Assembly (NCBI GenBank): GCA_963693305.1
Contig: OY855908.1
Coordinates: forward strand, 21,134,493-21,198,492
Direction of reading: 5' to 3'
Source: Meandrina meandrites
Taxonomy: Eukaryota; Cnidaria; Anthozoa; Scleractinia; Meandrinidae
Length of the DNA stretch: 64,000 nt
Positions 23,715 through 36,577 of this stretch are shown here, in pieces; the first letter of the stretch is position 1, and each line of letters opens with the position of its first letter. The position numbers and the translations under genes are program-made. The notes under the pieces were generated by a model. That model was not told the DNA's origin. It searched no databases and worked only from the letters and a program-made list of their open reading frames with translations.

Positions 23715-26700
23715 AGGCCGAATCTGAAATTTTTTATAAATTCGGCTCTCTTGGTGAAAATCGCTGCAAATGCGCTGCCCGAGCTGAGTACATGCCAAAA
23801 TGAATTTTCCAGGCCGAATCTGAAATTTTTTTGAAATTGGGCTCTCTTGGTGAAAATCGCTGCAAATGCGCTGCCCGAGGTGAGAACATGCCAAAATGAA
23901 TTTTCCAGGCCGAATCTGAAATTTTTTATAAATTCGGCTCTCTTGGTGAAAATCGCTGCAAATGCGCTGCCCGAGCTGAGTACATGCCAAAATGAATTTT
24001 CCAGGCCGAATCTGAAATTTTTTTGAAATTGGGCTCTCTTGGTGAAAATCGCTGCAAATGCGCTGCCCGAGCTGAGAACATGCCAAAATGAATTTTCCAG
24101 GCCGAGTCTGAAATTTTATTGAAATTGGGCTCTCTTTGTGAAAATCGCTGCAAATGCGCTGCCCGAGCTGAGAACATGCCATAATGAATTTTCCAGGCCG
24201 AATCTGAAATTTTTTTGAAATTGGGCTCTCTTGGTGAAAATCGCTGCAAATGCGCTGCCCGAGCTGAGTACATGCCAAAATGAATTTTCCAGGTCGAGTC
24301 TGAAATTTTATTGAAATTGGGCTCTCTTTGTGAAAATCGCTGCAAATGCGCTGCCCGAGCTGAGAACATGCCAAAACGAATTTTCCAGGCCGAATCTGAA
24401 ATTTTTTTGAAATTGGGCTCTCTTGGTGAAAATCGCTGCAAATGCGCTGCCCGAGCTGAGTACATGCCAAAATGAATTTTCCAGGCCGAAACTGAAATTT
24501 TTTTGAAATTCGGCTCTCTTGGTGAAAATCGCTGCAAATGCGCTGCCCGAGCTGAGTACATGCCAAAATGAATTTTCCAGGCCGAATCTGAAATTTTTTT
24601 GAAATTGGGCTCTCTTTGTGAAAATCGCTGCAAATGCGCTGCCCGAGCTGAGAACATGCCAAAATGAATTTTCCAGGCCGAGTCTGAAATTTTATTGAAA
24701 TTGGGCTCTCTTTGTGAAAATCGCTGCAAATGCGCTGCCCGAGCTGAGAACATGCCAAAATGAATTTTCCAGGCCGAAACTGAAATTTTTTTGAAATTGG
24801 GCTCTCTTGGTGAAAATCGCTGCAAATGCGCTGCCCGAGCTGAGTACATGCCAAAATGAATTTTCCAGGCCGAATCTGAAATTTTTTTGAAATTGGGCTC
24901 TCTTGGTGAAAATCGCTGCAAATGCGCTGCCCGAGCTGAGAACATGCCAAAATGAATTTTCCAGGCCGAATCTGAAATTTTTTTGAAATTGGGCTCTCTT
25001 GGTGAAAATCGCTGCAAATGCGCTGCCCGAGCTGAGTACATGCCAAAATGAATTTTCCAGGCCGAGTCTGAAATTTTATTGAAATTGGGCTCTCTTTGTG
25101 AAAATCGCTGCAAATGCGCTGCCCGAGCTGAGAACATGCCAAAATGAATTTTCCAGGCCGAAACTGAAATTTTTTTGAAATTCGGCTCTCTTGGTGAAAA
25201 TCGCTGCAAATGCGCTGCCCGAGCTGAGTACATGCCAAAATGAATTTTCCAGGCCGAGTCTGAAATTTTATTGAAATTGGGCTCTCTTTGTGAAAATCGC
25301 TGCAAATGCGCTGCCCGAGCTGAGAACATGCCAAAATGAATTTTCCAGGCCGAATCTGAAATTTTTTTGAATTTCGGCTCTCTTGGTGAAAATCGCTGCA
25401 AATGCGCTGCCCGAGCTGAGAACATGCCATAATGAATTTTCCAGGCCGAATCTGAAATTTTTTTGAAATTGGGCTCTCTTGGTGAAAATCGCTGCAAATG
25501 CGCTGCCCGAGCTGAGAACATGCCAAAATGAATTTTCCAGGCCGAATCTGAAATTTTTTGGAAATTGGGCTCTGTTGGTGAAAATCGCAGCAAATGCGCT
25601 GCCCGAGCTGAGAACATGCCAAAATGAATTTTCCAGGCCGAATCTGAAATTTTTTTGAATTTCGGCTCTCTTGGTGAAAATCGCTGCAAATGCGCTGCCC
25701 GAGCTGAGAACATGCCATAATGAATTTTCCAGGCCGAATCTGAAATTTTTTTGAAATTGGGCTCTCTTGGTGAAAATCGCTGCAAATGCGCTGCCCGAGC
25801 TGAGAACATGCCAAAATGAATTTTCCAGGCCGAATCTGAAATTTTTTGGAAATTGGGCTCTGTTGGTGAAAATCGCAGCAAATGCGCTGCCCGAGCTGAG
25901 AACATGCCAAAATGAATTTTCCAGGCCGAGTCTGAAATTTTATTGAAATTGGGCTCTCTTTGTGAAAATCGCTGCAAATGCGCTGCCCGAGCTGAGAACA
26001 TGCCAAAATGAATTTTCCAGGCCGAATCTGAAATTTTTTTGAAATTGGGCTCTCTTGGTGAAAATCGCTGCAAATGCGCTGCCCGAGCTGAGAACATGCC
26101 AAAATGAATTTTCCAGGCCGAGTCTGAAATTTTATTGAAATTGGGCTCTCTTTGTGAAAATCGCTGCAAATGCGCTGCCCGAGCTGAGAACATGCCATAA
26201 TGAATTTTCCAGGCCGAATCTGAAATTTTTTTGAAATTGGGCTCTCTTGGTGAAAATCGCTGCAAATGCGCTGCCCGAGCTGAGTACATGCCAAAATGAA
26301 TTTTCCAGGTCGAGTCTGAAATTTTATTGAAATTGGGCTCTCTTTGTGAAAATCGCTGCAAATGCGCTGCCCGAGCTGAGAACATGCCAAAACGAATTTT
26401 CCAGGCCGAATCTGAAATTTTTTTGAAATTGGGCTCTCTTGGTGAAAATCGCTGCAAATGCGCTGCCCGAGCTGAGTACATGCCAAAATGAATTTTCCAG
26501 GCCGAGTCTGAAATTTTATTGAAATTGGGCTCTCTTTGTGAAAATCGCTGCAAATGCGCTGCCCGAGCTGAGAACATGCCAAAATGAATTTTCCAGGCCG
26601 AATCTGAAATTTTTTATAAATTCGGCTCTCTTGGTGAAAATCGCTGCAAATGCGCTGCCCGAGCTGAGTACATGCCAAAATGAATTTTCCAGGCCGAATC

Positions 26701-26882
26701 TGAAATTTTTTTGAAATTGGGCTCTCTTGGTGAAAATCGCTGCAAATGCGCTGCCCGAGGTGAGAACATGCCAAAATGAATTTTCCAGGCCGAATCTGAA
26801 ATTTTTTATAAATTCGGCTCTCTTGGTGAAAATCGCTGCAAATGCGCTGCCCGAGCTGAGTACATGCCAAAATGAATTTTCC

Positions 26883-28130
26883 AGGCCGAATCTGAAATTT
26901 TTTTGAAATTGGGCTCTCTTGGTGAAAATCGCTGCAAATGCGCTGCCCGAGCTGAGAACATGCCAAAATGAATTTTCCAGGCCGAGTCTGAAATTTTATT
27001 GAAATTGGGCTCTCTTTGTGAAAATCGCTGCAAATGCGCTGCCCGAGCTGAGAACATGCCAAAATGAATTTTCCAGGCCGAAACTGAAATTTTTTTGAAA
27101 TTCGGCTCTCTTGGTGAAAATCGCTGCAAATGCGCTGCCCGAGCTGAGTACATGCCAAAATGAATTTTCCAGGCCGAATCTGAAATTTTTTTGAAATTGG
27201 GCTCTCTTTGTGAAAATCGCTGCAAATGCGCTGCCCGAGCTGAGAACATGCCAAAATGAATTTTCCAGGCCGAGTCTGAAATTTTATTGAAATTGGGCTC
27301 TCTTTGTGAAAATCGCTGCAAATGCGCTGCCCGAGCTGAGAACATGCCAAAATGAATTTTCCAGGCCGAAACTGAAATTTTTTTGAAATTCGGCTCTCTT
27401 GGTGAAAATCGCTGCAAATGCGCTGCCCGAGCTGAGTACATGCCAAAATGAATTTTCCAGGCCGAATCTGAAATTTTTTTGAAATTGGGCTCTCTTTGTG
27501 AAAATCGCTGCAAATGCGCTGCCCGAGCTGAGAACATGCCAAAATGAATTTTCCAGGCCGAGTCTGAAATTTTATTGAAATTGGGCTCTCTTTGTGAAAA
27601 TCGCTGCAAATGCGCTGCCCGAGCTGAGAACATGCCAAAATGAATTTTCCAGGCCGAGTCTGAAATTTTATTGAAATTGGGCTCTCTTTGTGAAAATCGC
27701 TGCAAATGCGCTGCCCGAGCTGAGAACATGCCAAAATGAATTTTCCAGGCCGAAACTGAAATTTTTTTGAAATTCGGCTCTCTTGGTGAAAATCGCTGCA
27801 AATGCGCTGCCCGAGCTGAGTACATGCCAAAATGAATTTTCCAGGCCGAATCTGAAATTTTTTTGAAATTGGGCTCTCTTTGTGAAAATCGCTGCAAATG
27901 CGCTGCCCGAGCTGAGAACATGCCAAAATGAATTTTCCAGGCCGAGTCTGAAATTTTATTGAAATTGGGCTCTCTTTGTGAAAATCGCTGCAAATGCGCT
28001 GCCCGAGCTGAGAACATGCCAAAATGAATTTTCCAGGCCGAAACTGAAATTTTTTTGAAATTCGGCTCTCTTGGTGAAAATCGCTGCAAATGCGCTGCCC
28101 GAGCTGAGTACATGCCAAAATGAATTTTCC
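26883..28130 (+). repeat. Four G-H-I triads with one extra H
   Basis: I monomers start at 27075, 27363, 27747 and 28035. The 384 bp step in the middle is caused by two H monomers in a row (27555 and 27651), a single-monomer gain inside an otherwise 288 bp periodic run. Confidence 0.85.
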
Positions 28131-30434
28131 AGGCCGAATCTGAAATTTTTTTGAAATTGGGCTCTCTTGGTGAAAATCGCTGCAAATGCGCTGCCCGAGC
28201 TGAGAACATGCCAAAATGAATTTTCCAGGCCGAATCTGAAATTTTTTTGAAATTGGGCTCTCTTGGTGAAAATCGCTGCAAATGCGCTGCCCGAGCTGAG
28301 TACATGCCAAAATGAATTTTCCAGGCCGAGTCTGAAATTTTATTGAAATTGGGCTCTCTTTGTGAAAATCGCTGCAAATGCGCTGCCCGAGCTGAGAACA
28401 TGCCAAAATGAATTTTCCAGGCCGAAACTGAAATTTTTTTGAAATTCGGCTCTCTTGGTGAAAATCGCTGCAAATGCGCTGCCCGAGCTGAGTACATGCC
28501 AAAATGAATTTTCCAGGCCGAGTCTGAAATTTTATTGAAATTGGGCTCTCTTTGTGAAAATCGCTGCAAATGCGCTGCCCGAGCTGAGAACATGCCAAAA
28601 TGAATTTTCCAGGCCGAATCTGAAATTTTTTTGAATTTCGGCTCTCTTGGTGAAAATCGCTGCAAATGCGCTGCCCGAGCTGAGAACATGCCATAATGAA
28701 TTTTCCAGGCCGAATCTGAAATTTTTTTGAAATTGGGCTCTCTTGGTGAAAATCGCTGCAAATGCGCTGCCCGAGCTGAGAACATGCCAAAATGAATTTT
28801 CCAGGCCGAATCTGAAATTTTTTGGAAATTGGGCTCTGTTGGTGAAAATCGCAGCAAATGCGCTGCCCGAGCTGAGAACATGCCAAAATGAATTTTCCAG
28901 GCCGAATCTGAAATTTTTTTGAATTTCGGCTCTCTTGGTGAAAATCGCTGCAAATGCGCTGCCCGAGCTGAGAACATGCCATAATGAATTTTCCAGGCCG
29001 AATCTGAAATTTTTTTGAAATTGGGCTCTCTTGGTGAAAATCGCTGCAAATGCGCTGCCCGAGCTGAGAACATGCCAAAATGAATTTTCCAGGCCGAATC
29101 TGAAATTTTTTGGAAATTGGGCTCTGTTGGTGAAAATCGCAGCAAATGCGCTGCCCGAGCTGAGAACATGCCAAAATGAATTTTCCAGGCCGAATCTGAA
29201 ATTTTTTTGAATTTCGGCTCTCTTGGTGAAAATCGCTGCAAATGCGCTGCCCGAGCTGAGAACATGCCATAATGAATTTTCCAGGCCGAATCTGAAATTT
29301 TTTTGAAATTGGGCTCTCTTGGTGAAAATCGCTGCAAATGCGCTGCCCGAGCTGAGTACATGCCAAAATGAATTTTCCAGGTCGAGTCTGAAATTTTATT
29401 GAAATTGGGCTCTCTTTGTGAAAATCGCTGCAAATGCGCTGCCCGAGCTGAGAACATGCCAAAACGAATTTTCCAGGCCGAATCTGAAATTTTTTTGAAA
29501 TTGGGCTCTCTTGGTGAAAATCGCTGCAAATGCGCTGCCCGAGCTGAGTACATGCCAAAATGAATTTTCCAGGCCGAATCTGAAATTTTTTTGAAATTGG
29601 GCTCTCTTTGTGAAAATCGCTGCAAATGCGCTGCCCGAGCTGAGAACATGCCAAAATGAATTTTCCAGGCCGAATCTGAAATTTTTTATAAATTCGGCTC
29701 TCTTGGTGAAAATCGCTGCAAATGCGCTGCCCGAGCTGAGTACATGCCAAAATGAATTTTCCAGGCCGAATCTGAAATTTTTTTGAAATTGGGCTCTCTT
29801 GGTGAAAATCGCTGCAAATGCGCTGCCCGAGGTGAGAACATGCCATAATGAATTTTCCAGGCCGAATCTGAAATTTTTTTGAAATTGGGCTCTCTTGGTG
29901 AAAATCGCTGCAAATGCGCTGCCCGAGCTGAGTACATGCCAAAATGAATTTTCCAGGTCGAGTCTGAAATTTTATTGAAATTGGGCTCTCTTTGTGAAAA
30001 TCGCTGCAAATGCGCTGCCCGAGCTGAGAACATGCCAAAACGAATTTTCCAGGCCGAATCTGAAATTTTTTTGAAATTGGGCTCTCTTGGTGAAAATCGC
30101 TGCAAATGCGCTGCCCGAGCTGAGTACATGCCAAAATGAATTTTCCAGGCCGAGTCTGAAATTTTATTGAAATTGGGCTCTCTTTGTGAAAATCGCTGCA
30201 AATGCGCTGCCCGAGCTGAGAACATGCCAAAATGAATTTTCCAGGCCGAATCTGAAATTTTTTATAAATTCGGCTCTCTTGGTGAAAATCGCTGCAAATG
30301 CGCTGCCCGAGCTGAGTACATGCCAAAATGAATTTTCCAGGCCGAATCTGAAATTTTTTTGAAATTGGGCTCTCTTGGTGAAAATCGCTGCAAATGCGCT
30401 GCCCGAGGTGAGAACATGCCAAAATGAATTTTCC

Positions 30435-31298
30435 AGGCCGAATCTGAAATTTTTTATAAATTCGGCTCTCTTGGTGAAAATCGCTGCAAATGCGCTGCCC
30501 GAGCTGAGTACATGCCAAAATGAATTTTCCAGGCCGAATCTGAAATTTTTTTGAAATTGGGCTCTCTTGGTGAAAATCGCTGCAAATGCGCTGCCCGAGC
30601 TGAGAACATGCCAAAATGAATTTTCCAGGCCGAAACTGAAATTTTTTTGAAATTCGGCTCTCTTGGTGAAAATCGCTGCAAATGCGCTGCCCGAGCTGAG
30701 TACATGCCAAAATGAATTTTCCAGGCCGAGTCTGAAATTTTATTGAAATTGGGCTCTCTTTGTGAAAATCGCTGCAAATGCGCTGCCCGAGCTGAGAACA
30801 TGCCAAAATGAATTTTCCAGGCCGAATCTGAAATTTTTTTGAATTTCGGCTCTCTTGGTGAAAATCGCTGCAAATGCGCTGCCCGAGCTGAGAACATGCC
30901 ATAATGAATTTTCCAGGCCGAATCTGAAATTTTTTTGAAATTGGGCTCTCTTGGTGAAAATCGCTGCAAATGCGCTGCCCGAGCTGAGTACATGCCAAAA
31001 TGAATTTTCCAGGTCGAGTCTGAAATTTTATTGAAATTGGGCTCTCTTTGTGAAAATCGCTGCAAATGCGCTGCCCGAGCTGAGAAAATGCCAAAACGAA
31101 TTTTCCAGGCCGAATCTGAAATTTTTTTGAAATTGGGCTCTCTTGGTGAAAATCGCTGCAAATGCGCTGCCCGAGCTGAGTACATGCCAAAATGAATTTT
31201 CCAGGCCGAGTCTGAAATTTTATTGAAATTGGGCTCTCTTTGTGAAAATCGCTGCAAATGCGCTGCCCGAGCTGAGAACATGCCAAAATGAATTTTCC
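30435..31298 (+). repeat. 864-bp nine-monomer HOR unit, distant copy
   Basis: Same nine-monomer order as 19683, 21987 and 22851, including GAGAAAATG in the J-L member (at about 31082). Confidence 0.85.
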
Positions 31299-32450
31299 AG
31301 GCCGAATCTGAAATTTTTTATAAATTCGGCTCTCTTGGTGAAAATCGCTGCAAATGCGCTGCCCGAGCTGAGTACATGCCAAAATGAATTTTCCAGGCCG
31401 AATCTGAAATTTTTTTGAAATTGGGCTCTCTTGGTGAAAATCGCTGCAAATGCGCTGCCCGAGGTGAGAACATGCCAAAATGAATTTTCCAGGCCGAATC
31501 TGAAATTTTTTATAAATTCGGCTCTCTTGGTGAAAATCGCTGCAAATGCGCTGCCCGAGCTGAGTACATGCCAAAATGAATTTTCCAGGCCGAATCTGAA
31601 ATTTTTTTGAAATTGGGCTCTCTTGGTGAAAATCGCTGCAAATGCGCTGCCCGAGCTGAGAACATGCCAAAATGAATTTTCCAGGCCGAATCTGAAATTT
31701 TATTGAAATTGGGCTCTCTTTGTGAAAATCGCTGCAAATGCGCTGCCCGAGCTGAGAACATGCCATAATGAATTTTCCAGGCCGAATCTGAAATTTTTTT
31801 GAAATTGGGCTCTCTTGGTGAAAATCGCTGCAAATGCGCTGCCCGAGCTGAGTACATGCCAAAATGAATTTTCCAGGTCGAGTCTGAAATTTTATTGAAA
31901 TTGGGCTCTCTTTGTGAAAATCGCTGCAAATGCGCTGCCCGAGCTGAGAACATGCCAAAACGAATTTTCCAGGCCGAATCTGAAATTTTTTTGAAATTGG
32001 GCTCTCTTGGTGAAAATCGCTGCAAATGCGCTGCCCGAGCTGAGTACATGCCAAAATGAATTTTCCAGGCCGAGTCTGAAATTTTATTGAAATTGGGCTC
32101 TCTTTGTGAAAATCGCTGCAAATGCGCTGCCCGAGCTGAGAACATGCCAAAATGAATTTTCCAGGCCGAATCTGAAATTTTTTATAAATTCGGCTCTCTT
32201 GGTGAAAATCGCTGCAAATGCGCTGCCCGAGCTGAGTACATGCCAAAATGAATTTTCCAGGCCGAATCTGAAATTTTTTTGAAATTGGGCTCTCTTGGTG
32301 AAAATCGCTGCAAATGCGCTGCCCGAGGTGAGAACATGCCAAAATGAATTTTCCAGGCCGAATCTGAAATTTTTTATAAATTCGGCCCTCTTGGTGAAAA
32401 TCGCTGCAAATGCGCTGCCCGAGCTGAGTACATGCCAAAATGAATTTTCC

Positions 32451-33602
32451 AGGCCGAATCTGAAATTTTTTTGAAATTGGGCTCTCTTGGTGAAAATCGC
32501 TGCAAATGCGCTGCCCGAGCTGAGAACATGCCAAAATGAATTTTCCAGGCCGAGTCTGAAATTTTATTGAAATTGGGCTCTCTTTGTGAAAATCGCTGCA
32601 AATGCGCTGCCCGAGCTGAGAACATGCCAAAATGAATTTTCCAGGCCGAAACTGAAATTTTTTTGAAATTCGGCTCTCTTGGTGAAAATCGCTGCAAATG
32701 CGCTGCCCGAGCTGAGTACATGCCAAAATGAATTTTCCAGGCCGAATCTGAAATTTTTTTGAAATTGGGCTCTCTTTGTGAAAATCGCTGCAAATGCGCT
32801 GCCCGAGCTGAGAACATGCCAAAATGAATTTTCCAGGCCGAGTCTGAAATTTTATTGAAATTGGGCTCTCTTTGTGAAAATCGCTGCAAATGCGCTGCCC
32901 GAGCTGAGAACATGCCAAAATGAATTTTCCAGGCCGAAACTGAAATTTTTTTGAAATTCGGCTCTCTTGGTGAAAATCGCTGCAAATGCGCTGCCCGAGC
33001 TGAGTACATGCCAAAATGAATTTTCCAGGCCGAATCTGAAATTTTTTTGAAATTGGGCTCTCTTTGTGAAAATCGCTGCAAATGCGCTGCCCGAGCTGAG
33101 AACATGCCAAAATGAATTTTCCAGGCCGAGTCTGAAATTTTATTGAAATTGGGCTCTCTTTGTGAAAATCGCTGCAAATGCGCTGCCCGAGCTGACAACA
33201 TGCCAAAATGAATTTTCCAGGCCGAAACTGAAATTTTTTTGAAATTCGGCTCTCTTGGTGAAAATCGCTGCAAATGCGCTGCCCGAGCTGAGTACATGCC
33301 AAAATGAATTTTCCAGGCCGAATCTGAAATTTTTTTGAAATTGGGCTCTCTTTGTGAAAATCGCTGCAAATGCGCTGCCCGAGCTGAGAACATGCCAAAA
33401 TGAATTTTCCAGGCCGAGTCTGAAATTTTATTGAAATTGGGCTCTCTTTGTGAAAATCGCTGCAAATGCGCTGCCCGAGCTGAGAACATGCCAAAATGAA
33501 TTTTCCAGGCCGAAACTGAAATTTTTTTGAAATTCGGCTCTCTTGGTGAAAATCGCTGCAAATGCGCTGCCCGAGCTGAGTACATGCCAAAATGAATTTT
33601 CC
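32451..33602 (+). repeat. Four G-H-I triads (288-bp period)
   Basis: I monomers start at 32643, 32931, 33219 and 33507 with exact 288 bp spacing. It is the longest uninterrupted triad run noticed. One H (33123) carries a private GAGCTGACAACATG. Confidence 0.86.
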
Positions 33603-36482
33603 AGGCCGAATCTGAAATTTTTTTGAAATTGGGCTCTCTTGGTGAAAATCGCTGCAAATGCGCTGCCCGAGCTGAGAACATGCCAAAATGAATTTTCCAG
33701 GCCGAATCTGAAATTTTTTTGAAATTGGGCTCTCTTGGTGAAAATCGCTGCAAATGCGCTGCCCGAGCTGAGTACATGCCAAAATGAATTTTCCAGGCCG
33801 AGTCTGAAATTTTATTGAAATTGGGCTCTCTTTGTGAAAATCGCTGCAAATGCGCTGCCCGAGCTGAGAACATGCCAAAATGAATTTTCCAGGCCGAAAC
33901 TGAAATTTTTTTGAAATTCGGCTCTCTTGGTGAAAATCGCTGCAAATGCGCTGCCCGAGCTGAGTACATGCCAAAATGAATTTTCCAGGCCGAGTCTGAA
34001 ATTTTATTGAAATTGGGCTCTCTTTGTGAAAATCGCTGCAAATGCGCTGCCCGAGCTGAGTACATGCCAAAATGAATTTTCCAGGCCGAATCTGAAATTT
34101 TTTTGAAATTGGGCTCTCTTGGTGAAAATCGCTGCAAATGCGCTGCCCGAGCTGAGAACATGCCAAAATGAATTTTCCAGGCCGAATCTGAAATTTTTTT
34201 GAAATTGGGCTCTCTTGGTGAAAATCGCTGCAAATGCGCTGCCCGAGCTGAGTACATGCCAAAATGAATTTTCCAGGCCGAGTCTGAAATTTTATTGAAA
34301 TTGGGCTCTCTTTGTGAAAATCGCTGCAAATGCGCTGCCCGAGCTGAGTACATGCCAAAATGAATTTTCCAGGCCGAGTCTGAAATTTTATTGAAATTGG
34401 GCTCTCTTTGTGAAAATCGCTGCAAATGCGCTGCCCGAGCTGAGAACATGCCAAAATGAATTTTCCAGGCCGAAACTGAAATTTTTTTGAAATTCGGCTC
34501 TCTTGGTGAAAATCGCTGCAAATGCGCTGCCCGAGCTGAGTACATGCCAAAATGAATTTTCCAGGCCGAGTCTGAAATTTTATTGAAATTGGGCTCTCTT
34601 TGTGAAAATCGCTGCAAATGCGCTGCCCGAGCTGAGAACATGCCAAAATGAATTTTCCAGGCCGAATCTGAAATTTTTTTGAATTTCGGCTCTCTTGGTG
34701 AAAATCGCTGCAAATGCGCTGCCCGAGCTGAGAACATGCCATAATGAATTTTCCAGGCCGAATCTGAAATTTTTTTGAAATTGGGCTCTCTTGGTGAAAA
34801 TCGCTGCAAATGCGCTGCCCGAGCTGAGAACATGCCAAAATGAATTTTCCAGGCCGAAACTGAAATTTTTTTGAAATTCGGCTCTCTTGGTGAAAATCGC
34901 TGCAAATGCGCTGCCCGAGCTGAGTACATGCCAAAATGAATTTTCCAGGCCGAGTCTGAAATTTTATTGAAATTGGGCTCTCTTTGTGAAAATCGCTGCA
35001 AATGCGCTGCCCGAGCTGAGAACATGCCAAAATGAATTTTCCAGGCCGAATCTGAAATTTTTTTGAATTTCGGCTCTCTTGGTGAAAATCGCTGCAAATG
35101 CGCTGCCCGAGCTGAGAACATGCCATAATGAATTTTCCAGGCCGAATCTGAAATTTTTTTGAAATTGGGCTCTCTTGGTGAAAATCGCTGCAAATGCGCT
35201 GCCCGAGCTGAGTACATGCCAAAATGAATTTTGCAGGTCGAGTCTGAAATTTTATTGAAATTGGGCTCTCTTTGTGAAAATCGCTGCAAATGCGCTGCCC
35301 GAGCTGAGAACATGCCAAAACGAATTTTTCAGGCCGAATCTGAAATTTTTTTAAAATTGGGCTCTCTTGGTGAAAATCGCTGCAAATGCGCTGCCCGAGC
35401 TGAGTACATGCCAAAACGAATTTTCCAGGCCGAGTCTGAAATTTTATTGAAATTGGGCTCTCTTTGTGAAAATCGCTGCAAATGCGCTGCCCGAGCTGAG
35501 AACATGCCAAAATGAATTTTCCAGGCCGAATCTGAAATTTTTTATAAATTCGGCTCTCTTGGTGAAAATCGCTGCAAATGCGCTGCCCGAGCTGAGTACA
35601 TGCCAAAATGAATTTTCCAGGCCGAATCTGAAATTTTTTTGAAATTGGGCTCTCTTGGTGAAAATCGTTGCAAATGCGCTGCCCGAGCTGAGTACATGCC
35701 AAAATGAATTTTCCAGGCCGAGTCTGAAATTTTATTGAAATTGGGCTCTCTTTCTGAAAATCGCTGCAAATGCGCTGCCCGAGCTGAGAACATGCCAAAA
35801 TGAATTTTCCAGGCCGAATCTGAAATTTTTTTGAAATTGGGCTCTCTTGGTGAAAATCGCTGCAAATGCGCTGCCCGAGCTGAGAACATGCCAAAATGAA
35901 TTTTCCAGGCCGAATCTGAAATTTTTTTGAAATTGGGCTCTCTTGGTGAAAATCGCTGCAAATGCGCTGCCCGAGCTGAGTACATGCCAAAATGAATTTT
36001 CCAGGTCGAGTCTGAAATTTTATTGAAATTGGGCTCTCTTTGTGAAAATCGCTGCAAATGCGCTGCCCGAGCTGAGAACATGCCAAAATGAATTTTCCAG
36101 GCCGAATCTGAAATTTTTTTGAAATTGGGCTCTCTTGGTGAAAATCGCTGCAAATGCGCTGCCCGAGCTGAGAACATGCCAAAATGAATTTTCCAGGCCG
36201 AATCTGAAATTTTTTTGAAATTGGGCTCTCTTGGTGAAAATCGCTGCAAATGCGCTGCCCGACCTGAGAACATGCCAAAATGAATTTTCCAGGCCGAATC
36301 TGAAATTTTTTTGAAATTGGGCTCTCTTGGTGAAAATCGCTGCAAATGCGCTGCCCGAGCTGAGAACATGCCAAAATGAATTTTCCAGGCCGAGTCTGAA
36401 ATTTTATTGAAATTGGGCTCTCTTTGTGAAAATCGCTGCAAATGCGCTGCCCGAGCTGAGAACATGCCAAAATGAATTTTCA

Positions 36483-36577
36483 GGGCCGAATCTGAAATTT
36501 TTTTGAAATTGGGCTCTCTTGGTGAAAATCGCTGCAAATGCGCTGCCCGAGCTGAGAACATGCCAAAATGAATTTTC
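36483..36577 (+). repeat. 95-bp monomer (-1 deletion at its end)
   Basis: The unit starts in the O state (GGGCCG) and ends AATTTTC directly before AGGCCGAG, one C short. It is the only shortened unit found and moves the array phase by -1 for the rest of the window. Confidence 0.9.
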
